Position numbers and translations under genes: made by a program
DNA from: Boseongicola sp. SB0662_bin_57
GTDB taxonomy: Bacteria > Pseudomonadota > Alphaproteobacteria > Rhodobacterales > Rhodobacteraceae
Assembly: GCA_009839535.1 (NCBI GenBank)
Contig: VXPN01000356.1
Location: 1 to 5,557, forward strand
DNA: 5,557 bases
Reading direction: 5' to 3'
Notes under the pieces: generated by a model
Told to the model about the DNA's origin: nothing
The model's input: only the letters and a program-made list of their open reading frames with translations
Database searches by the model: none
Shown: positions 1 to 5,107 of the stretch, in pieces
Numbering within the stretch: position 1 is the stretch's first letter
How the letters are laid out: each line of letters opens with the position of its first letter

Positions 1-2
1 TC

Positions 3-488
3 GACCACGAAGGCAGGCGGACGTTCATCGTGGAGGATGAAGTCAACGCCGCGCAGGCCTTTCTTGAGAGCCTGGACGAAGACCAACGGGCACGGGCCGT
101 CCGCAGCGACAAGGCCATCGACCTCCTGCTGGGCCCGGGCGAGTACGGCGCCACGGTCGCGGGCGAAGGCGTCAAGGGCAGCGACCTGTCAGAGGCGCAG
201 AGGAAACTGCTGGTCGCGCTGGTCCGGACGCGCCTCGGCTTCATCAACGACGACGACCGCGCGGCCAAGATGGAAACGGTCATGGCCGAGCTCGACGACA
301 CCTGGTTCGGCTGGTGGGGGCCGCGGGACGCGCCGGGATTCGCCTACTTCCGGATTTCGGCGCCGTCGACGGTCATCGAGTATGCACCCCAGGACACGCT
401 GGCCGAAGCGCGGGAGCAAGGGCACGCCCACAGCATGTATCGCGACCTGAAGAACGACTACGGCATGGCGTGGATCGGCGCGGAATGA
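3..488 (+). CDS. DUF3500 family protein, C-terminal part (5' end outside window)
   Basis: The reading frame is open from the left window edge (first full codon at 3) to the TGA at 486-488, so the 161 residues seen are the C-terminal part of a longer protein. An in-frame GTG at 30 is unlikely to be the true start because the frame continues upstream without a stop. I recognise the pattern of the DUF3500 family: a middle segment with LLLGPGEYG and EGVKGSDLSEAQRKLL, then LDDTWFGWWGP (fragment residues about 97-107), FAYFRISAPSTVIEY (about 113-127) and GHAHSMYRDLKNDYG (about 140-154). The closely spaced histidines in GHAHS and the acidic residues nearby could bind a metal, but that is only a guess, since the family's function is unknown. 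No signal peptide can be judged because the N-terminus is missing. It is followed by 392 bases without a clear gene and has no evident functional link to the tol-pal operon. Family assignment is from memory. Confidence 0.75.
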   Translation, partial: DHEGRRTFIVEDEVNAAQAFLESLDEDQRARAVRSDKAIDLLLGPGEYGATVAGEGVKGSDLSEAQRKLLVALVRTRLGFINDDDRAAKMETVMAELDDTWFGWWGPRDAPGFAYFRISAPSTVIEYAPQDTLAEAREQGHAHSMYRDLKNDYGMAWIGAE

Positions 489-880
489 TGCAACTGCCCC
501 TGTTGATCTTTCCCGACGCATGCGGGGACGAGCCGACGTGCCTGTCCACGCCGTCCCGGCGCTTGAACGGGAGACCTCAAGCGTCCTGGCCGGACCCTCG
601 CTTTGCCTGAATGCCGCAACTGGGCCGGGCGCGGCACTCCTCAGGTGCATCAAGCGCCAGAAATGGGCCAGAAGGTGGTGTGAGCAAGATTGCCGCAGAT
701 TCCTGTGGAAATGACGGCCCTTGCCTCCGGTTGCCGGTCCGGTTCATTCCTTTGCCGGAACCGTCGTCGCCAGGCGTCGACCCCTGGCGGCGGCAGTGCG
801 GGCAAGCCTCGGTCTTGGAGAGCGGATTGCGAGGAGTCCGGCCGTGGACCAACAGGATCCGCACGAAGTGAAGGAGTCAC
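489..880. other. Gene-free interval upstream of ybgC
   Basis: This 392-base interval lies between the DUF3500 gene and ybgC. Short open frames exist on both strands (for example 611-871 and 690-884 on +, 577-864 on -), but their products are Arg/Pro/Ser/Gly-rich, match no family I know and overlap each other, as chance frames in GC-rich DNA do. Several inverted repeats are present: 549-553 with 557-561 (3-base loop), 612-617 with 631-636, 740-745 with 758-763, and the much stronger 763-774 with 783-794, listed separately. None is followed by a run of T, so no clear intrinsic terminator for the DUF3500 gene is visible. I see no convincing tRNA. The interval probably contains the operon promoter and 5' leader, but I could not find a good -35/-10 pair. 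Confidence 0.6.
763..794 (+). promoter_or_regulatory. Strong predicted RNA hairpin in the ybgC leader
   Basis: Bases 763-774 can pair with 783-794 to give a 12-base-pair stem around an 8-base loop (775-782). Ten pairs are Watson-Crick and two are G-U wobbles, with seven uninterrupted pairs next to the loop (CGCCAGG with CCTGGCG). The wobbles pair only in an RNA copied from the + strand; on the opposite strand they would be A-C mismatches, which slightly favours a + strand transcript. No T-run follows, so a standard intrinsic terminator is unlikely. It ends 86 bases before the ybgC start codon, too far to mask the ribosome binding site directly. It could be a leader structure, the remnant of a terminator, or chance in GC-rich sequence. 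Confidence 0.4.
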
Positions 881-1273
881 ATGACCCATTGTTTCAAGAC
901 CCGCGTCTACTACGAGGACACTGATCTCGCGGGCATCGTCTACTATGCCAACTACCTGAAGTTCATCGAGCGCGCCCGGACCGAGTGGGTGCGCGAGAAA
1001 GGTGTCGACCAGTCGGGGTTGAAGGACAGATTCGGCATCGTGTTCGCGGTGCGCCGCATAGAGGCCGACTACCTGGCGCCGGCGCGCTTCAACGATGATC
1101 TCGTCGTCGAGACCTGCCTGTCGTCGCACTCGGGTGCGCGAATCGCGTTGGTCCAGAACGTGTGGCGGGACGGAGAAGCGCTCTTTGTCGCCAAGGTCAC
1201 GCTCGTCGCCCTTGCCGAAGGCGGAAGAGCGGTCAGGTTTCCGGCGGAAGTTCGCCAACGCCTTGAATCGTGA
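881..1273 (+). CDS. ybgC: YbgC-type acyl-CoA thioesterase of the tol-pal operon
   Basis: The 130-residue product is a single hotdog-fold 4-hydroxybenzoyl-CoA thioesterase-type enzyme that hydrolyses acyl-CoA thioesters in the cytoplasm; its exact substrate here is unknown. The catalytic block is at residues 10-36: YYEDTDLAGIVYYANYLKF then IERARTEW. The second Asp of DTD (D15) corresponds to the catalytic Asp-18 of E. coli YbgC. Further matches include EADYLAPARFNDDL in the middle of the protein. Length agrees with the family (about 130-140 residues). The ATG at 881 is preceded by AAGGAG (871-876) with a 4-base gap, a good ribosome binding site, and the protein begins just before the conserved RVYYEDTD strand, as in relatives. 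It is the first gene of the tol-pal cluster. A 115-base spacer to tolQ with a stem-loop suggests that it may be partly uncoupled from tolQRAB. Confidence 0.95.
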   Translation: MTHCFKTRVYYEDTDLAGIVYYANYLKFIERARTEWVREKGVDQSGLKDRFGIVFAVRRIEADYLAPARFNDDLVVETCLSSHSGARIALVQNVWRDGEALFVAKVTLVALAEGGRAVRFPAEVRQRLES

Positions 1274-1276
1274 TGT

Positions 1277-1297
1277 GGCCGAATCCCTGGTTCGGCC
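1277..1297 (+). terminator. Stem-loop after ybgC, possible weak or attenuating terminator
   Basis: GGCCGAA (1277-1283) is exactly complementary to TTCGGCC (1291-1297). The stem can extend inward by a T-G wobble and a C-G pair, leaving a 3-base loop (1286-1288). It begins three bases after the ybgC stop codon. The expected T-run does not follow directly; the next T-rich bases are ATTTTC at 1311-1316, about 14 bases after the stem. It is therefore not a textbook intrinsic terminator. It may reduce read-through into tolQ, protect the ybgC 3' end, or be an RNA processing site. Confidence 0.3.
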
Positions 1298-1305
1298 CCG
1301 GCTTA

Positions 1306-1334
1306 TTCCAATTTTCCTGACCTTGAGCTATTGT
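1306..1334 (+). promoter_or_regulatory. Possible weak promoter for tolQ
   Basis: Bases 1302-1334 are visibly richer in A and T than the surrounding coding sequence. Within them TATTGT (1329-1334, four of six matches to TATAAT) could be a -10 box, with TTCCAA (1306-1311, three of six matches to TTGACA) 17 bases upstream. The match is poor and is offered only because the stretch lies between a stem-loop and the tolQ start, where an internal promoter would make sense. A small hairpin, CCCGA/TCGGG with a 4-base loop (1351-1364), lies in the would-be tolQ leader. Confidence 0.18.
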
Positions 1335-1388
1335 CCGGCTGCATGAGGAACCCGAAATGTCGGGACAGGGCAGCAAGAGAGTCGAGCA

Positions 1389-2087
1389 ATGGAAACGGAA
1401 ACCCTTGCGTTGGTGCAGGAGATGGAATTCTCCATGTGGGCGCTGTTCGCGCGTGCCACAATCGTCGTCAAGGTGGTGATGGTCGTGCTTGTTCTCGCCT
1501 CATTCTGGTGCTGGGCTGTCATCATCAACAAGCACGGCCAGTATTGGCGTGCACGGCGCGAGACGCAAAGATTCGAGGCGTCCTTCTGGTCGGGTGAGCC
1601 GCTGGACACGCTCTACGACGCGTTGGGGCCGATTCCGTCCGGGCGGACCGAACGTGTCTTTGTCGCCGGAATGACCGAGTGGCGGCGTTCACACAAGGCG
1701 GATGGTGCGGCAATAGGCGGGGCACATGCGCGGATCGACCGTTCAATGGACGTGGCGATCCAGAAAGAGGCCGAGGAGTTGCAGAAAGGCCTGCCGCTGC
1801 TGGCAACAATAGGCTCGACCGCCCCGTTCATCGGGCTGTTCGGAACGGTCTGGGGCATCATGTCGGCTTTCATCGAGATCGGGCAGCAGCAGAGCACGAA
1901 CCTCGCGGTAGTCGCGCCCGGAATCGCCGAGGCGCTTCTCGCCACCGGCCTGGGTCTTCTCGCGGCGATCCCGGCGGTGATCTTCTACAACAAGCTTTCC
2001 GCGGACAGCGGGCGAATCATTGCGGGCTACGAGAGCTTTGCCGACGAGTTTGCGACCATACTGTCGCGCCAGCTGGATCAGAACTGA
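1389..2087 (+). CDS. tolQ: TolQ, inner-membrane motor subunit of Tol-Pal
   Basis: The 232-residue product belongs to the TolQ/ExbB/MotA proton-channel family. In the family, TolQ forms a pentamer around a TolR dimer and converts the proton gradient into movement of TolA. Three membrane segments are visible: about residues 23-46, 135-160 and 172-200. A large cytoplasmic loop lies between the first and second. The second contains STAPFIGLFGTVWGI and the third AVVAPGIAEALLATGLGLLAAIPA, the most conserved family motifs. Polar threonines T144 and T186 lie in these helices, where channel-lining residues are expected. The N-terminus METETLALVQEMEFSMW looks like that of Rhodobacterales TolQ, supporting the ATG at 1389. 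The ribosome binding site is weak (AGAGAG, 1376-1381, 7 bases before ATG). The stop codon shares one base with the tolR start (TGATG). ExbB is the main alternative, but the neighbours settle the identity. Confidence 0.97.
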   Translation: METETLALVQEMEFSMWALFARATIVVKVVMVVLVLASFWCWAVIINKHGQYWRARRETQRFEASFWSGEPLDTLYDALGPIPSGRTERVFVAGMTEWRRSHKADGAAIGGAHARIDRSMDVAIQKEAEELQKGLPLLATIGSTAPFIGLFGTVWGIMSAFIEIGQQQSTNLAVVAPGIAEALLATGLGLLAAIPAVIFYNKLSADSGRIIAGYESFADEFATILSRQLDQN

Positions 2088-2548
2088 TGGGTGTCGAAGT
2101 GGTTCAGGCCGAGCGGACCGGCAAACGGCGCCGACGGCGTCGCGCAAGGCCAATGTCCGAAATCAACGTCACGCCGTTCGTGGACGTGATGCTCGTGCTG
2201 CTGATCATATTCATGGTTGCCGCCCCGCTGCAGACGGTTGGCGTTCCCGTCGAGCTGCCGAGGACCGCGGCACAGACGCTTGCAAGCGGGCAGGAGGAGC
2301 CGCTGACCGTCACGCTGACAGCGGATGGGGTCACGATGATCCAGACGACTGAGGTGGCAGACGAGGAGATCGTGCCGCGCCTCCGCGCCGTCCTGAGCGA
2401 AAGGGCATCGAGACGAGTCTATGTCCGGGCAGACGGCGCGATCCCGTACGCACGCGTCGTGCAGGTCATGGGAGCCCTCAATGCGGCGGGCATCACGGAT
2501 ATCGGGCTCGTGACCGATATGGGCGGTCCGAGGCTTGGAGGCGGGTGA
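2087..2548 (+). CDS. tolR: TolR, inner-membrane motor subunit of Tol-Pal
   Basis: The 153-residue product is a TolR/ExbD family protein. It has a basic cytoplasmic N-terminus with the run KRRRRRRAR (residues 13-21), then MSEINVTPFVDV and a single membrane helix (about residues 31-48). The rest is a periplasmic domain ending in Gly-rich RLGGG. D33 in TPFVDVMLVLL corresponds to the essential channel aspartate of TolR (Asp-23 in E. coli), which carries protons through the TolQ-TolR complex. The periplasmic part includes VRADGAIPYARVVQVMGALNAAG in two consecutive stretches typical of the family fold, which in E. coli can bind peptidoglycan. The ATG at 2087 shares one base with the tolQ stop and has no good ribosome binding site upstream, so translation probably depends on ribosomes finishing tolQ. 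The frame stays open upstream of 2087 inside tolQ, but only the part from 2087 looks like TolR. Confidence 0.96.
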   Translation: MGVEVVQAERTGKRRRRRRARPMSEINVTPFVDVMLVLLIIFMVAAPLQTVGVPVELPRTAAQTLASGQEEPLTVTLTADGVTMIQTTEVADEEIVPRLRAVLSERASRRVYVRADGAIPYARVVQVMGALNAAGITDIGLVTDMGGPRLGGG

Positions 2549-2551
2549 GGA
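2547..2551 (+). promoter_or_regulatory. Ribosome binding site that favours the TTG start of tolA at 2556
   Basis: GAGGA at 2547-2551 overlaps the last two bases of the tolR stop codon (TGA, 2546-2548) and sits 4 bases before the TTG at 2556. The competing in-frame TTG at 2535 has only GGGCGG (2521-2526) at a suitable distance; its closer GAGG is one base away, too near to work. No ATG or GTG occurs in this frame ahead of the membrane segment, so a non-ATG start seems unavoidable. Confidence 0.55.
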
Positions 2552-2555
2552 AGGA

Positions 2556-3647
2556 TTGCGCTGGAGCTGGTACATTTCGGGCGCGGGTCACATCGCATTC
2601 CTTCTGGCGGTGTTCCTGGCGGGACCCTTGGCCAGCGACCGGCAACCCGAGGTCGTGATCCTGTCTGAAGTGGCAATTCTTTCCGAACAGGAGTTCGCGG
2701 CGCTGGCGCCACCCGGGGCCGCGCCGCAAACGCAGACCGACGCGCCCGAGGTGGACGCGCCGGAGGAGGACGAGGCCCCACGGTCCCCGGTGGCGGTGGC
2801 GGCAACGGAATTGGCCACGCCCAGCCCGGTGGCAATTCCGGAGAATCCCGACGTCCCGGAGTTTGAAGTCGATCAACCCGCCCTGGGGGTGGAGATCGAT
2901 GACAACGCGCCGACAGCGCTCCTGCCGCCGTCAGACATCGACGGCACGAGCGCTCAGCCTGACCAGGTTGCCGCGCCGGCTCCCCGCGTCGCGCCGGTGC
3001 CGCAATTGGCGCCGCCGCCCGAGGCGGAAACCGGGGCAGACCTGATCGAGGCGACCGTTCCCGATCCCGAGACCCCGCCGGAGCAGGTCGAAGAGGAAGA
3101 TGCCCCGCAGGCGCCGCAGGAGGCCAGCGACCGCATTGTCACCGAGGCCGAAGAGGAGGAGACAAATGCAGTTGCCAGTTCCATGCGGCCACGGCCAAGG
3201 CCATCGCGCCCGGCAAGCCCCGCACTGGACGTGCCGGACGACACCCCGCCCGAACCCGAGACCGTGGCCGCACTCGCCGAAGCGGACGTGGATTCCCGAC
3301 AAGTGGCATCGCGCGGCCCGCCGCTGACCGGTGGCGAAAAGGAGGCATTTGTTTCGGCGATCGAGCAATGCTGGAATCCCAGCAGCCTGTCGCACGACGC
3401 ACAAGCGACAAAGGTTGTTGTGACCTTTGAAATGCAACCCAACGGCAGACCCGACACGGGTTCGATCCAAATGGAAACGTTCCATGGAGGCAGCGCGGCG
3501 GACGCAGACCGAATGTTCCGGACCGCTCGACGCGCCATCATTCGCTGTGGCATGAAAGAGAATGGGTACCCGCTTCCGGTCGAAAAGTACGACCAGTGGC
3601 GCGACGTAGAAGCAACCTTTAATGCAGAAGGGATGCAGTTCCGATGA
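2556..3647 (+). CDS. tolA: TolA, periplasm-spanning energy-transducing protein
   Basis: With a TTG start at 2556 the product has 363 residues; the alternative TTG at 2535 adds seven and overlaps tolR by 14 bases. Domain I is a short N-terminus and one membrane helix (about residues 6-25). It contains S8 and H12 in SGAGH, matching the S-x3-H pattern (S18, H22 in E. coli) through which TolA contacts TolQ-TolR. Domain II (about 51-255) is a long linker rich in Pro, Ala, Glu and Asp with an RPRPRPSRP stretch (211-219), unlike the Lys/Ala-rich helix of enterobacteria. Domain III (about 257-363) is the C-terminal TolA/TonB-like fold, starting PLTGGEKEAF and including QCWNPSSLS, ARRAIIRCG and YPLPVEKYDQWRDVEATF. 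Its cysteines C272 and C331 may form a disulphide. In the family this domain binds TolB and Pal. The gene overlaps tolB by four bases (ATGA). Confidence 0.93.
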   Translation: MRWSWYISGAGHIAFLLAVFLAGPLASDRQPEVVILSEVAILSEQEFAALAPPGAAPQTQTDAPEVDAPEEDEAPRSPVAVAATELATPSPVAIPENPDVPEFEVDQPALGVEIDDNAPTALLPPSDIDGTSAQPDQVAAPAPRVAPVPQLAPPPEAETGADLIEATVPDPETPPEQVEEEDAPQAPQEASDRIVTEAEEEETNAVASSMRPRPRPSRPASPALDVPDDTPPEPETVAALAEADVDSRQVASRGPPLTGGEKEAFVSAIEQCWNPSSLSHDAQATKVVVTFEMQPNGRPDTGSIQMETFHGGSAADADRMFRTARRAIIRCGMKENGYPLPVEKYDQWRDVEATFNAEGMQFR

Positions 3648-4969
3648 AGCAGATTCTCCTTTCACTCGCACTTGCCCTCACGCTCGGGACACAGGTGCTG
3701 GCGCAGGATCGCACCGGACCCTTGCGGATCGAAATCACGGAAGGCGTGATCGAGCCGGTGGCAATCGCGGTGGCGCCGTTCCTTGCCGAAAACGTCGCTG
3801 CCGAGGAGTACGCGGCGAGGATCACGGAAGTGGTGGCAAGCGATCTCGTTGGAACCGGCCTGTTCCGGGACATCCCGCGTCAGGCCTATGTCAGCCAGGT
3901 GACAGACTTTGACGCTCCGGTGGCGTATCCGGACTGGAAGGCGATCAACGTGGAGGCGCTGGTCGTTGGCTCCGTCACGCTCACATCCGACGGGCGGCTT
4001 CTTGCCAAGTTCCGCCTCTTCGACGTCTTTGCCGACGCGCCGCTTGGCGACGGGCTGCAGTTCGCGGGGGTTGCGGGAAGCTGGCGGCGCGTGGCGCACA
4101 AGATCGCGGACCAGGTCTACTCCCGGATCACCGGCGAAGGCGGGTATTTTGACAGCCGGGTTGTCTACGTGGAAGCGACGGGTCCCAAGGACGACCGCCG
4201 GAAGCGACTCGCGATCATGGACTTTGACGGCGAGAACGTGCGCTACCTGACGGATGCATCGTCAATCGTTCTTGCGCCCCGGTTCTCGCCAACGGGCGAC
4301 AGGATACTGTTCACGAGCTACGAGACCGGCTTCCCGCAGATATACCAGCTCACCGTCGGCGGAGTCGAGAAGACGGCGTTGGCCATCGACGCCGAATCCA
4401 TGACGTTCGCACCCCGCTATGCGCCCGACGGTCGAACCGTGGTCTATTCCGAGGCGCGCCGCGGAAACACCGACATCTACACGCTTGACGTCGCGACACT
4501 GCGACGCACCCGGCTCACATCGGCCCCTTCGATCGAGACGGCCCCGTCGTTTTCGCCGGACGGACGCCAGATCGTCTTCGAAAGCGACAGGTCCGGCAAC
4601 CAGCAACTCTACGTGATGCCGGCCTCAGGCGGCCAGCCCCGAAGAATCAGCTTTGGGCCGGGGCGCTACGGCACGCCGGTCTGGTCGCCGAGAGGCGACT
4701 TCATCGCGTTCACGAAGCAGAACGCAGGTCGCTTCCATATCGGCGTGATGCGCGCAGACGGCTCGGCCGAGAGGCTCCTCACGGCATCTTTCCTTGACGA
4801 GGGCCCGACATGGTCGCCGAACGGCCGCGTGCTGATGTTCACGCGCGAGAGCGCAGGGGCCGAGGGCAAGCCGGCGCTTTTTTCCGTGGACATTTCCGGA
4901 CGCAATCTCAGGCGAGTCCCCACGGAGACGGCAGCATCCGACCCGGCTTGGTCGCCGCTCCTTCCCTGA
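3644..4969 (+). CDS. tolB: TolB, periplasmic beta-propeller of Tol-Pal
   Basis: The 441-residue product is full length for TolB. A signal peptide is clear: K2, a hydrophobic core from residue 4, and a VLA-Q cleavage site after residue 20. The N-terminal alpha/beta domain (about 21-165) includes IAVAPF, DLVGTGLFRDIP and VEALVVGSV. The beta-propeller follows with five repeats carrying PxFSPDG-like signatures at about 211-223, 256-268, 300-312, 344-356 and 387-399, closed by DPAWSP at 433-438, giving the six blades expected. In the family, TolB binds Pal through the propeller, and its freed N-terminus (here just after residue 20) binds the TolA C-terminal domain. The ATG at 3644 overlaps the tolA stop in an ATGA arrangement, and AAGGGA (3628-3633) lies 10 bases upstream, so translation is probably coupled with some independent initiation. 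No frameshift or missing blade is visible. Confidence 0.97.
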   Translation: MKQILLSLALALTLGTQVLAQDRTGPLRIEITEGVIEPVAIAVAPFLAENVAAEEYAARITEVVASDLVGTGLFRDIPRQAYVSQVTDFDAPVAYPDWKAINVEALVVGSVTLTSDGRLLAKFRLFDVFADAPLGDGLQFAGVAGSWRRVAHKIADQVYSRITGEGGYFDSRVVYVEATGPKDDRRKRLAIMDFDGENVRYLTDASSIVLAPRFSPTGDRILFTSYETGFPQIYQLTVGGVEKTALAIDAESMTFAPRYAPDGRTVVYSEARRGNTDIYTLDVATLRRTRLTSAPSIETAPSFSPDGRQIVFESDRSGNQQLYVMPASGGQPRRISFGPGRYGTPVWSPRGDFIAFTKQNAGRFHIGVMRADGSAERLLTASFLDEGPTWSPNGRVLMFTRESAGAEGKPALFSVDISGRNLRRVPTETAASDPAWSPLLP

Positions 4970-5047
4970 GGGGAGCCGCGGCTTTCGCAAGGACCGTTTG
5001 CACTGGATTGAACGGCCGTGCTGGCACCGGAAAGCGTCCTGTTTCCG

Positions 5048-5075
5048 TTGCCTTTGCCGGTGGGTCATGTATGAC
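5048..5075 (+). promoter_or_regulatory. Possible weak promoter for pal
   Basis: TTGCCT (5048-5053, four of six matches to TTGACA) is followed after 16 bases by TATGAC (5070-5075, four of six matches to TATAAT). It lies 33 bases before the pal start in the 138-base tolB-pal spacer, which also contains a perfect 10-base palindrome (AGCCGCGGCT, 4974-4983) and a CGGAAA/TTTCCG inverted repeat (5028-5033 with 5042-5047). An internal pal promoter would let the abundant lipoprotein be made above the level of the other Tol proteins, but the sequence match alone is weak. Confidence 0.18.
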
Positions 5076-5097
5076 GCAAGGAGCAGAAAGCAGTCGC

Positions 5098-5105
5098 AGG
5101 TGATC
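5098..5105 (+). promoter_or_regulatory. Strong ribosome binding site of pal
   Basis: AGGTGATC is complementary to eight consecutive bases at the usual 3' end of bacterial 16S rRNA (GATCACCT). Its AGG core ends 7 bases before the ATG at 5108. It is the longest such match in the window and fits a highly expressed lipoprotein. An in-frame stop at 5072-5074 with no start codon between it and 5108 confirms that 5108 is the first possible start. Confidence 0.6.
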
Positions 5106-5107
5106 CA

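Noticed and set aside
736..760. tRNA-like GGTTCATTCC segment
   Set aside because: It resembles a T-loop only loosely; no acceptor, D or anticodon arms could be assembled around it.
577..864. 95-residue minus-strand frame with a CPHC motif
   Set aside because: A single CxxC in an otherwise featureless Arg/Pro/Gly-rich sequence is not enough for a zinc-binding or redox protein, and it overlaps other equally weak frames on both strands.
690..884. 64-codon + strand frame ending in an ATGA overlap with the ybgC start
   Set aside because: The overlap looks operon-like, but the product is a Ser/Arg/Gly-rich chance-like sequence with no good ribosome binding site or recognisable domain; the ybgC start is well explained without it.
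650..1258. 202-residue open frame on the minus strand over ybgC
   Set aside because: It lies opposite the unmistakable ybgC gene, its Arg/Asp-rich product matches no family I know, and such frames are common opposite GC-rich genes.
1679..2086. Upstream extension of the tolR frame inside tolQ
   Set aside because: The frame is open by chance; its product before residue MGVEVV is Arg/Gly-rich and unlike TolR, while tolQ in the other frame is fully conserved.
2931..3671. 246-residue minus-strand frame opposite tolA
   Set aside because: It mirrors the repetitive Pro/Ala/Glu codons of the TolA linker and ends inside tolB; it shows no domain and no plausible start context.
749..5060. CCTTTGCCGG shared by the ybgC leader (749-758) and the tolB-pal spacer (5051-5060)
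   Set aside because: Only ten bases match, flanks differ, and in GC-rich sequence such a match is expected by chance; it is too weak to call a shared operator.
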